Of a DNA stretch of 64,000 bases, positions 48,314-56,002 are shown one piece after another. The notes below the pieces were generated by a model. That model worked only from the letters and a program-made list of their open reading frames with translations, was not told the DNA's origin and searched no databases. A program made the translations under genes and the position numbers. Positions within the stretch are counted from its first letter, which is position 1. Every line of letters begins with the position of its first letter. The DNA comes from Mizugakiibacter sediminis (lineage in GTDB: Bacteria > Pseudomonadota > Gammaproteobacteria > Xanthomonadales > Rhodanobacteraceae), in assembly GCF_000953855.2 (NCBI RefSeq), contig NZ_DF970243.1, forward strand, positions 1 to 64,000. The letters are read 5' to 3'.

Positions 48314-49243
48314 TCAGTAGCGCAGCGCGCAGTAGCCGCCGCCGGCGTTCACCCAGTTCTGCTGGATCAGGTAGTCCATGCCGCCGAGGTTCATGTTGGC
48401 CTTGGAGCCGTTGGCGACCGTGTAGGTGGTGCCGAAGGTCCAGGCGCACTTGTCGGCGTTCTCCTGGCCGCGACGGTCGTACCAGGCGTTCAGGTCCGGA
48501 TCGGTGACCGCTTCCTCCAGCTCATGGGCGATGATGCTGGCCATGCCGTCCGCGCCGGCGTTGCCGTTCGGGCCGGTGGTCTGCGCCGCGCACGAGCTCG
48601 GGCAGCGGTCCGGGTTGCCGACGAACGCGTACTTGATGTCGGAGCCGAGGATCGAGCCGTGGGTGTGCCAGCCGCAGTACTGCGTGCAGAAGCCGGAGGT
48701 TTCGTTGACGTCCGCCGAAGTCAGCACGAAGTACACCGCGTTGGTGTCCTTGGGCAGCGCGCCCGAGCCGATCGCGCTGCTGACGATGGCCTGGATGTCG
48801 GCGTCGGCCAGCGCGGTGCCGTGCGAATAGTTGTCGTTGGTCGACTTGATGTAGGCGACCGCGTTGGAGACGTGGCGGTTGCTGCCGTCGTAGTAGGTGG
48901 TGTTGATGTTGTAGTACGGCGAACCGCCGATCGACTGCGCCAGGTTGGTCAGGATCGAGGTGGCGGTGTTGCCGGACCAGTTGCCGTACCAGATGTAGTA
49001 GACGTTGGTGGTGCCGAGCATCACCGGGCCGCCGTGATAGGAGATGCCGTTGCTGCTGGCGCCGCCGGTCGGCTTGGCGAACGACGACGGATGCGCGAAC
49101 GGCACGCCGTAGCCCTTGCCGGTCGGCACCAGTTCCTGCTCGTGGCCGTTGGCCGCCTGCAACACCGTGGCGGCCTGCGCGGCGCCGAACAGCAGCAGCG
49201 CGGACGCGATGCAGGAAACGATAACGCTCTTGTGAAGACGCAT
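48314..49243 (-). CDS. Secreted EXORDIUM/phosphate-induced-like protein
   Basis: A 309-residue exported protein (signal MRLHKSVIVSCIASALLLFG). SYHGGPVMLGTTNVYYIWYGNW and AHELEEAVTDPDLNAWYDRRG match the EXORDIUM/PHI-1 family, best known from plants. The HELEE sequence with later D and C residues resembles a metal site, but I know of no proven activity. Four Cys in the middle (CTQYCGW, CPSSC) suggest disulfides. The start at 49243 gives a clean signal peptide. A possible promoter (TTGACC/CATCAT, 15-base spacer) lies at 49262-49288 and is weak. Confidence 0.75.
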   Translation of the reverse strand: MRLHKSVIVSCIASALLLFGAAQAATVLQAANGHEQELVPTGKGYGVPFAHPSSFAKPTGGASSNGISYHGGPVMLGTTNVYYIWYGNWSGNTATSILTNLAQSIGGSPYYNINTTYYDGSNRHVSNAVAYIKSTNDNYSHGTALADADIQAIVSSAIGSGALPKDTNAVYFVLTSADVNETSGFCTQYCGWHTHGSILGSDIKYAFVGNPDRCPSSCAAQTTGPNGNAGADGMASIIAHELEEAVTDPDLNAWYDRRGQENADKCAWTFGTTYTVANGSKANMNLGGMDYLIQQNWVNAGGGYCALRY

Positions 49244-49699
49244 AAGCCCCAAACTCCCCAGATGATGGTTGTGCAGCATCGGGGTCAAGCCGTCGCTGTC
49301 GGTGTGTCCCTGTGTGGCGCATCCGGGAGTTCCGCCGGCGGCGCAGCACGCCGCCATCCGCCGCGGCGCCGCGCCGCCTGCGCACGACAGGCCGGCGGCG
49401 GCGACGCCGCGGCGGATGCCCCTGACGAAATCAGCCCAAAGAAGCCCGAGTCCGTACTTTGGTGTTGTGTCCCGGCGGCAAAGATCCGTCGCGCGGCCCC
49501 GCCCGGCCGTTGCGCGACGACGACAGCAGAACAGCCCCCCGCCGCGGCTTATAGGGCCTGGCGCCGGTCCGGGGGAATAGGAATTTTTCCTAGACCGGCC
49601 CGGCGCTTGGGGTCCAACCGAACCCTTACGGCGCGAATGCTAGACTCGACCGGCAATGCGGTCTGCTGCCGTTCGCGGCAGCGCCAAGGGCGGGGTGCG
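49244..49699. other. 456-base divergent intergenic region
   Basis: It separates the EXORDIUM-like gene from the secretion operon. It contains the hairpin at 49563-49599 and a possible -10 box TAGACT at 49641-49646 for gspE with no good -35. The rest (49290-49560) is GC-rich with no supported gene. Confidence 0.5.
49563..49599. repeat. Nested inverted repeat before the secretion operon
   Basis: The outer arms are GCCGGTC (49563-49569) and GACCGGC (49593-49599). The inner arms TAGGAA (49578-49583) and TTCCTA (49587-49592) face each other across TTT. It has an AT-rich core in a GC-rich region. It could be an operator or a cruciform. Confidence 0.5.
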
Positions 49700-51421
49700 A
49701 TGGCCATCGACGTGGTCGCGGACAAGACGGAAGCGGGCAGCGACGAGGCGCGCGTCTGCGCGCGCCTGGTCGAGCGCGGGCGGCTGAAGGAGGCCGATCT
49801 GGCGCGCGCGCGCCGCCTCCACGAGGAGGCGCCCGACGGCACCCTGACCGCGCTGCTGACCCGCCTCGGCCTCGTCTCCGAGCGCGACATGGCGGAGGCC
49901 TGGGCCGAGCTGCTGGACCTGCCGCTGCTGGCCGTCAAGGACGCGCCGGAGGCGCCGCCCGAGCTGGCGCTGCCGGTGCGTTTCCTCAAGCAACACCACG
50001 TGGTGCCGCTGGCCGAGCGCGACGGCGCGCTGGAACTGCTGGTGGCCGATCCGGCCGATCCCTATCCCGCGCAGGCGGTGGCGCTGGCCGCCGGCAAGCC
50101 GGTCGTGCTGCGCGTCGGCGTGCGCGCCGAGGTCGACGACCTGATCGAGCGCTACTACGGCCAGGGCCGCTCGGCGATGGGCGCCATCGTCGAGAACCTC
50201 GCCGAGGAAGGCGCACGCGGCGAGGACGACATCGAGCACCTGCGCGACCTCGCCTCCGAGGCGCCGGTGATCCGCCTGGTCAACCTGCTGATCCAGCGCG
50301 CGGTCGAGCAGCGCGCCTCCGACATCCACATCGAGCCGTTCGAGAGCCGCCTGAAGGTGCGCTACCGCATCGACGGCGTGCTGCACGAGGTGGAGTCGCC
50401 GCCGGCGGCGTCCACCGCGGCGGTGATCAGCCGCGTCAAGATCATGGCCAAGCTGAACATCGCCGAGCGGCGCCTGCCGCAGGACGGCCGCATCATGCTG
50501 CGCGTGCAGGGCAAGGAGCTCGACCTGCGCGTGTCGACGGTGCCGACCAGCTTCGGCGAGTCGGTGGTGATGCGCATCCTCGACCGCGGCAACGTGGTGT
50601 TCGACTTCGAGGCGCTCGGTTTCACCGAGCCGCTGCTGTCGCGCTTCATCGGACTGCTGGAGCGGCCGAACGGCATCCTGCTGGTCACCGGCCCGACCGG
50701 CTCCGGCAAGACCACCACGCTGTACACGGCGCTGTCGCGCATCAACACGCCGGACGTGAAGATCATCACCGTCGAGGATCCGGTCGAATACCAGCTCGAG
50801 GGCATCAACCAGATCCAGGTGAAGCCGGCGATCGGCCTCGACTTCGCCGGCGCGCTGCGCTCGATCGTGCGTCAGGACCCGGACGTGATCATGATCGGCG
50901 AGATGCGCGATCTGGAGACCTGCCGCATCGCCATCCAGTCCGCGCTGACCGGCCACCTGGTGCTGTCCACGCTGCACACCAACAGCGCCGCCGGCGGCGT
51001 CACCCGCCTGCTCGACATGGGCGTCGAGGACTACCTGCTCGCCTCCACCGTCAACGGCATCATGGCGCAGCGCCTGGTGCGCAGGCTCGATCCGGCCACC
51101 GCCGAGCCGTACGAGGCGCTGCCCGAGGTGATCGAGGAATTCCGCCTCGACCGCTACACCGACGCGCGCCCGATCCGGCTGTGGCGGCCGGTCGCCTCCG
51201 CCGCCAATCCCACCGGCTACTACGGCCGCACCACGATCATGGAACTGCTGGTGATGTCCGATCCGCTGCGCCGCCTGGTGATGCAGCGCGCCGACACCGG
51301 CCGCATCGAGGCGCTGGCGCGCGAGGAAGGCATGCGCACGATGTACGAGGACGGCATCGTCAAGGCGCTGGCCGGCATCACCACGATCGAGGAGGTGCTG
51401 CGTGTCACGCAGGAGGCTTGA
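49700..51421 (+). CDS. gspE: Type II secretion ATPase GspE/XpsE
   Basis: A 573-residue secretion ATPase. N-terminal GspE domains are followed by the Walker A loop GPTGSGKTTT near residue 333, then ITVEDPVEYQ, Walker B-like DPDVIMIGEMRD and the His box LSTLHTNSAAG. It powers pseudopilus growth. The zinc tetracysteine of EpsE-type proteins is absent; the region reads RLDPATAEPY and RPVASAANPTGYYGR instead. The start at 49700 has GGGG upstream. It is the first gene of the operon. Confidence 0.95.
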   Translation: MAIDVVADKTEAGSDEARVCARLVERGRLKEADLARARRLHEEAPDGTLTALLTRLGLVSERDMAEAWAELLDLPLLAVKDAPEAPPELALPVRFLKQHHVVPLAERDGALELLVADPADPYPAQAVALAAGKPVVLRVGVRAEVDDLIERYYGQGRSAMGAIVENLAEEGARGEDDIEHLRDLASEAPVIRLVNLLIQRAVEQRASDIHIEPFESRLKVRYRIDGVLHEVESPPAASTAAVISRVKIMAKLNIAERRLPQDGRIMLRVQGKELDLRVSTVPTSFGESVVMRILDRGNVVFDFEALGFTEPLLSRFIGLLERPNGILLVTGPTGSGKTTTLYTALSRINTPDVKIITVEDPVEYQLEGINQIQVKPAIGLDFAGALRSIVRQDPDVIMIGEMRDLETCRIAIQSALTGHLVLSTLHTNSAAGGVTRLLDMGVEDYLLASTVNGIMAQRLVRRLDPATAEPYEALPEVIEEFRLDRYTDARPIRLWRPVASAANPTGYYGRTTIMELLVMSDPLRRLVMQRADTGRIEALAREEGMRTMYEDGIVKALAGITTIEEVLRVTQEA

Positions 51422-51538
51422 GAGCGGGGCGCAGGCAAGCGGGAGCGCGAAGCGGGGGGCGCGGCCGGTCCCGCGCCGCGTTGGCGCACCCGCCACACCC
51501 TCCCTTCCCTGCACCCTTTGCCCTGCTCCCTGCTCGCG
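51422..51538. repeat. Heptad-bounded intergenic element 5
   Basis: The left block from 51422 has units such as GAGCGGG and AAGCGGG. The right block at 51504-51538 has five units such as GCACCCT and GCTCCCT. It fills the gap between gspE and gspF. Confidence 0.65.
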
Positions 51539-51544
51539 CTAGCC

Positions 51545-52759
51545 ATGGCCCTGTTCCGCTACCGCGCCGTCGACGCCGCCGGCGAGATCCATGACGGCGA
51601 GATGGACGCCGCCTCGGTCGAGGAGGTGGTGGCGTGCCTGCAGGACCAGGGCCAGATCCCGCTGGACGCGCGCGCCGGCGGCGCCGAGGCGCGCGGCACG
51701 TTGGCCGCGCTGTTCCGCCGCCAGCCGCTGGGCGGCGCGCAGCTCGCGCAGTTCACCCTGCAGCTCGCCACGCTGCTCGGCGCCGGCCAGCCGCTGGACC
51801 GCGCGCTGCAGCTGCTGATGGACCTGCCGGAAGGCGAACGCGCGCAGCGTCTGATCGAGCGCGTGCGCGACCGCGTGCGCGGCGGCGCGACGCTGTCGGA
51901 TGCGCTGGAGGCCGAGTCCGGCGCGTTCCCGCGCCTGTACGTCAGCATGGTGCGCGCCGGCGAGGCCGGCGGCTCGCTGGAGGAGACGCTGAAGCGCCTC
52001 GCCGAATATCTGGAGCGCAGCCGCGCGCTGCGCGAGACGGTGACGAACGCGCTGGTCTATCCGGCCTTCCTGCTCACCGGCGTGCTCGGCTCGCTGGTGC
52101 TGCTGCTGGCCTACGTGGTGCCGCAGTTCGTGCCGATCTTCGCCGACATGAACGTGGAGATTCCGCTGGTCACGCGCATCGTGATGGCGATCGGCACCAC
52201 GCTGCGCGACTACTGGTGGCTGCTGCTGTTGCTGCTGGCCGGCGCCGGCTATGGGCTGCGCGCGCGGCTGCGCGACCCGGACACGCGGCGCGCCTGGGAC
52301 GAGCGCCTGCTGCGCCGGCGCGTGATCGGCCCGCTGGTGCTGAAGGCCGAAACCGCGCGCCTGACGCGCACGCTCGGCACGCTGCTGAAGAACGGCGTCT
52401 CGCTGCTGGCCGCGCTGGGCGTGGCGCGCAACGTGGTCGGCAACCGCGCGCTGGCCGGCGCGCTGGACGCGGTCGCCGAGGAGGTGAAGGGCGGCGCCGG
52501 GCTGGGCCACGCGCTGGCGCAGAGCGGACACTTCCCGCGCCTCGCGCTGTCCATGATCGCGGTGGGCGAGGAGTCCGGCGCACTCGACGCGATGCTGCTG
52601 AAGGTCGCCGACACCTTCGATCAGGACGTGCGCAACACGCTCGACCGCCTGCTCGCCGCGCTGGTGCCCGTGCTGACCATCGTGATGGCGCTGCTGGTCG
52701 CCCTGATCATGCTGGCCGTGCTGCTGCCGCTGCTCAGCCTGACCGGCAGCATGGGCTGA
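51545..52759 (+). CDS. gspF: Type II secretion inner membrane protein GspF/XpsF
   Basis: A 404-residue platform protein with two GspF domains (about 70-190 and 270-395) and three membrane helices. The first is LVLLLAYVVPQFVPIF and the last ends the protein. It couples the ATPase to the pseudopilins. The ATG at 51545 gives the family N-terminus FRYRAVDAAG; no clear ribosome site is present because a repeat element precedes it. Confidence 0.93.
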   Translation: MALFRYRAVDAAGEIHDGEMDAASVEEVVACLQDQGQIPLDARAGGAEARGTLAALFRRQPLGGAQLAQFTLQLATLLGAGQPLDRALQLLMDLPEGERAQRLIERVRDRVRGGATLSDALEAESGAFPRLYVSMVRAGEAGGSLEETLKRLAEYLERSRALRETVTNALVYPAFLLTGVLGSLVLLLAYVVPQFVPIFADMNVEIPLVTRIVMAIGTTLRDYWWLLLLLLAGAGYGLRARLRDPDTRRAWDERLLRRRVIGPLVLKAETARLTRTLGTLLKNGVSLLAALGVARNVVGNRALAGALDAVAEEVKGGAGLGHALAQSGHFPRLALSMIAVGEESGALDAMLLKVADTFDQDVRNTLDRLLAALVPVLTIVMALLVALIMLAVLLPLLSLTGSMG

Positions 52760-52786
52760 ATACGTCAACGGATAGGATGGGTGCAC

Positions 52787-53350
52787 ATGAATGTTTTCGA
52801 TATGGGCGGGACGCGGGACTCGGGATTCGGGACTCGAGGAGAAGACCACGACGCCGCTGCGTCGAGCGCGCGGCTGGCGCCTGGCGTGCGGTGCCAAGGC
52901 GCGCAACCGCGTAACGCCTGGCGCTTCGCCGAGTCCGGAGTCCCGAGTCCCGGCCGTTTGCGCGGCTTCACGCTGATGGAGATGCTGGCGGTGATCGTGC
53001 TGCTCGGCATCGTCGCCGCGATCGTCGTCACCCAGGTCGGCAAGAACGTCGACAAGGGCAAGTACGGCGCCGGCAAGGCGCAACTGGCCACGCTCGGCGT
53101 GAAGATCGAGAACTACGCGCTCGACAACGGCACGCCGCCGCGCCAGCTCTCCGACCTGGTGAGCAAGCCCGCCGACGCGCCGCACTGGAACGGCCCCTAC
53201 GCCAAGGCTTCCGACCTGATCGATCCGTTCGGCCATCCGTTCGGCTACAAGTACCCAGGCACGCACGGCAGCTTCGACCTGATCTTCTACGGCCAGGACG
53301 GCCAGCCCGGCGGCGACGGCCTCAACGCCGACGTCGGCAACTGGCAGTGA
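52787..53350 (+). CDS. gspG: Major pseudopilin GspG/XpsG with unusually long leader
   Basis: The mature part (about 127 residues) begins G|FTLMEMLAVIVLLGIV, the prepilin peptidase site, and ends in the GspG calcium-loop region DGQPGGDGLNADV. It is the main pseudopilus subunit. From the ATG at 52787 (AGGATG upstream) the leader is 60 residues instead of the usual handful to 25, because element 6 (52804-52954) is read in frame. A TTG just before the cleavage site would give a 3-residue leader and is less likely. Confidence 0.9.
   Translation: MNVFDMGGTRDSGFGTRGEDHDAAASSARLAPGVRCQGAQPRNAWRFAESGVPSPGRLRGFTLMEMLAVIVLLGIVAAIVVTQVGKNVDKGKYGAGKAQLATLGVKIENYALDNGTPPRQLSDLVSKPADAPHWNGPYAKASDLIDPFGHPFGYKYPGTHGSFDLIFYGQDGQPGGDGLNADVGNWQ
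52804..52954. repeat. Heptad-bounded element 6, inside the gspG leader
   Basis: Left units such as ACTCGGG and ATTCGGG run from 52804 to 52838, and right units such as TCCCGAG from 52927 to 52954 in the opposite sense. The interior is related to the inverted copy at 53887-54017: GAGGA, AAG and CGAGCGC lie in the same order, and both contain CTTCGCCGAGTCC. Confidence 0.75.
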
Positions 53351-53374
53351 GGCGCCGCTGACGCGGCGTTCCCG

Positions 53375-53884
53375 GTGCTCACGATCGGACGCCCGCGCCG
53401 CGCCGAACGCCCGTCGATCCCGCGGCGCGCCGCGCGCGGCTTCACGCTGCTGGAGCTGCTCGCCGTGATCGTGCTGATCGGCATCGCCATCAGCGTCGCC
53501 GCGGTGGCGACCAGCCGCGGCCTGGCCGGCGCTCGCGTCGCCGCGGCCGGGCGCGATCTCGCCGCGGCGCTGCGCTGGACGCGCACGCAGGCGATCGTGC
53601 AGCAGCGCGAGCAGGTGTTCGAACTCGACCTCGCCGCGCTGCGCTACCAGGTGCCCGGCCGCGACGCGGTGGCGCTGCCGCCGGGCATGCGCGTCGAGCT
53701 GACCACCGCCGCGCGCGAACGCATCGACGCGCGCCGCGCCGGCATCCGCTTCTATCCCGACGGCAGCTCGACCGGCGGCCACATCACGCTCACGTCCGGC
53801 GCGCGCGCCTGGCGCGTCGACGTCGGCTGGCTGACCGGCACGGTCAGCCTGGAGGACGGGGTGCCGCGCCCCGCATCGTCATGA
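53375..53884 (+). CDS. gspH: Minor pseudopilin GspH/XpsH
   Basis: A 169-residue prepilin. The leader of 22 residues ends in AARG|FTLLELLAVIVLIG, followed by a C-terminal GspH domain (residues about 55-165). It belongs to the pseudopilus tip set. The start is GTG at 53375; no ATG is available. It shares ATGA with gspI, and its last codons precede element 7. Confidence 0.87.
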   Translation: MLTIGRPRRAERPSIPRRAARGFTLLELLAVIVLIGIAISVAAVATSRGLAGARVAAAGRDLAAALRWTRTQAIVQQREQVFELDLAALRYQVPGRDAVALPPGMRVELTTAARERIDARRAGIRFYPDGSSTGGHITLTSGARAWRVDVGWLTGTVSLEDGVPRPASS

Positions 53885-54432
53885 TCGGGACTCGGCGAAG
53901 GGCAGGGCGCGACGCGGCTTCGCACTCCGAAGAGATGCGCGGCGCGCCGGTCATGCGCTCGGCGCATCGGCCTGTAAGGCTTGTCCTCCAGTCCCGGGTC
54001 CCGCGTCCCGGGTCGCGGCTGCCGCGCGGCTTCGGCCTGCTCGAACTGGTCGCCGCGCTGGCGCTGTTCGCCGTTGCCTCGGCGGTGCTGTACGGCACGC
54101 TCGCCGCTTCGCTGCACGGTGGCCAGCGCGCCGTCGAGATCAGCGCGGCGACGCTGTGGGGCGAATCGTTGCTGGACACGCTGGGCACGGATGCGCCGTT
54201 GCGGCCCGGCGTGCGCGAAGGCCGCTTCGATGCGCGTTATCGCTGGCGGCTGACGGTGGCGCCGTGGCAGCCGCCGCAGGCCGCCGCCTCGCCGCTGCCG
54301 TCGCCGATCGCGCTGTACCGCGTCGACCTGGAGGTGCTCTGGGATGGCGCGGCCGGGCCGCAGCGGATCCGCTTCGGCACCTTGCGCGCGCTGACCGCGC
54401 CTGCCGCCGGCGCCGTCGGAGGCGGGCCATGA
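53881..54432 (+). CDS. gspI: Minor pseudopilin GspI/XpsI with unusually long leader
   Basis: The mature part starts at RG|FGLLELVAALALFAVAS and is about 133 residues, usual for GspI. From the ATG at 53881 the leader is 50 residues; from the ATG at 53953 it would be 26. In both cases it is coded by the heptad element at 53887-54017. It forms part of the pseudopilus tip with GspJ and GspK. Confidence 0.85.
   Translation: MIGTRRRAGRDAASHSEEMRGAPVMRSAHRPVRLVLQSRVPRPGSRLPRGFGLLELVAALALFAVASAVLYGTLAASLHGGQRAVEISAATLWGESLLDTLGTDAPLRPGVREGRFDARYRWRLTVAPWQPPQAAASPLPSPIALYRVDLEVLWDGAAGPQRIRFGTLRALTAPAAGAVGGGP
53887..54017. repeat. Heptad-bounded element 7, inside the gspI leader
   Basis: GGGACTC at 53887 marks the left end. 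Units such as AGTCCCG and CGTCCCG run from 53990 to 54017. In reverse complement it aligns with element 6 over both ends and parts of the interior, so the two are inverted copies about 0.9 kb apart. Confidence 0.75.
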
Positions 54433-55109
54433 CGCGCGCGCGCTTGGGCCGCGACCGCGCGCGCGGCTTCACGCTGTTCGAAGTGCTGCTGGCGATCGCG
54501 CTGCTGGCGGTGCTGCTGGCCGGCGTCTGGGGCGGGCTGAGCGCGGCGACGCGCGCGGTGCGTTTCGGCGACGCCCGCGACGCGCGCCTCGATGCCATGC
54601 GCGCCACCCAGGATTTCCTGCGCCGCCAACTGGCGCAGGCGCTGCCGCTGCCCTACGCGACCGATCCGCGCGGCGGCCAGCCGGAAGTGTTCGACGGCGC
54701 CGCCACCCGCATGCGCTTCCTCGCGCCGCTGCCCGGCTACCTGTCGCGCGGCGGCCCGTATCTGCAGACGCTGCAACTGGTGCGCGACGGCGACGGCTAT
54801 GCGTTGACCCTCGACTACGCGCCTTGGATGGGCGCCGACGCGCGCGCGCCGCAGTCGCGCGAACCGCCGGAAGTGCTGCTGACCGGCATCCGCGGCGGCC
54901 GCTTCGCCTACCGCGGCATCGGCAGCGACGGCCGCATGGGCGAGTGGACGCCGGCCTGGCCGCGCGCCACGCGCCCGCCGGCGCTGGTGCGCATCGAACT
55001 CGATCTCGGCGGCCGCGACCGCATCGACTGGCCGGTGCTGGAGGCGCCGCTGCGCGTGGGCGGCGGCGCGACCGGGCCGGCGGCGTTCAATTACGGGAGG
55101 CGGCGATGA
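54429..55109 (+). CDS. gspJ: Minor pseudopilin GspJ/XpsJ
   Basis: A 226-residue prepilin with a normal 13-residue leader (DRARG|FTLFEVLLAIALLAVL). The C-terminal GspJ domain has PEVLLTGIRGGRFAYRG and PPALVRIELDLGG. It is part of the tip complex. Both ends overlap neighbours by ATGA, unlike gspG and gspI, which are interrupted by repeats. Confidence 0.9.
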   Translation: MTRARLGRDRARGFTLFEVLLAIALLAVLLAGVWGGLSAATRAVRFGDARDARLDAMRATQDFLRRQLAQALPLPYATDPRGGQPEVFDGAATRMRFLAPLPGYLSRGGPYLQTLQLVRDGDGYALTLDYAPWMGADARAPQSREPPEVLLTGIRGGRFAYRGIGSDGRMGEWTPAWPRATRPPALVRIELDLGGRDRIDWPVLEAPLRVGGGATGPAAFNYGRRR

Positions 55110-56002
55110 ACGCGGTGCGCGGCGTCGCCCTGCTGGTCGTGCTGTGGGCGGTCGCGCTCGCCGCGATCCTGCTCGGCGGTTTCGCGGCGATGGCGCGCAC
55201 CGAGATCGTGCAGGCGCGCTACCAGCGCGATCACGCCGAGGCGCGCTACGCCGCCGAGGCCGGGCTGGCGCGCGCGGTGGCCGCGCTGCGCGAGAACGAT
55301 CCGGCGCGGCGCTGGATTCCCGATGGACGCCCCTACACGTTCCGCTTCGAAGAAGCCGAAGTGCGGGTGGAGGTGACCGACGAATCGGGCAAGCTCGACC
55401 TCAATGCCGCCGACGCGCCGGCGCTGCGCCGGCTGTTCGCCGCCGCGGGCGCCGATCCGGCGCGCGCCGAGGCGCTGGCCGACGCCGTGCTGGACTGGCG
55501 CGACGCCGACGACCTGGTGCGCGCGCACGGCGCCGAGGCCGAGGCCTACCGGCGCGCGCACCTGCCGTACGGCCCGCGCAACGGCCCGTTCGTGACGCTG
55601 GACGAACTGCGCCGGGTGCTGGGCATGGACGCGGAGCTGTACCGCCGCGTGTCGCCGGCGCTGACCCTGTGGTCGGGCCGCAACCTGCCCAATCCCGCCT
55701 ACGCGTCGGCGCTGGCGCTGCAGGCGCTGGGCGGCATCGACGCCGCGCGCGCTGCCGGCCTGGTGACCGCGCGCCGCCAGCCGGAAGCCGCGCAACAGGG
55801 CCTGGCGCCGTTGCTGGGCGATCTGCCCGGCGCCGCCGCGCTGATGGCGGCCGGCAGCAGCTTCACGCATAGTATCCGCGCGGAAGCGACGCTGCCCGAC
55901 GGTGCGCGCGCGGTACTGCATGCCACCGTGCGCTTGCAGGGCGGGCTGGCCGGTGCGCCGCCCTATGTGGTGTTGCGCTGGCAGGAAGGGGAGGAAGGAT
56001 GA
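55106..56002 (+). CDS. gspK: Minor pseudopilin GspK/XpsK
   Basis: A 298-residue protein. A short leader is followed by the hydrophobic helix VALLVVLWAVALAAILLGG, then YAAEAGLARAV and a helix-hairpin-helix domain (DESGKLDLNAADAPALRRLF). GspK caps the pseudopilus. The strong ribosome site GGGAGG lies within the end of gspJ. Confidence 0.9.
   Translation: MNAVRGVALLVVLWAVALAAILLGGFAAMARTEIVQARYQRDHAEARYAAEAGLARAVAALRENDPARRWIPDGRPYTFRFEEAEVRVEVTDESGKLDLNAADAPALRRLFAAAGADPARAEALADAVLDWRDADDLVRAHGAEAEAYRRAHLPYGPRNGPFVTLDELRRVLGMDAELYRRVSPALTLWSGRNLPNPAYASALALQALGGIDAARAAGLVTARRQPEAAQQGLAPLLGDLPGAAALMAAGSSFTHSIRAEATLPDGARAVLHATVRLQGGLAGAPPYVVLRWQEGEEG

Noticed and set aside
52804-54017. Phase-variation switch by inversion between elements 6 and 7
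   Set aside because: Inversion would turn round the mature parts of gspG and gspH and break both genes; no invertase gene is near.
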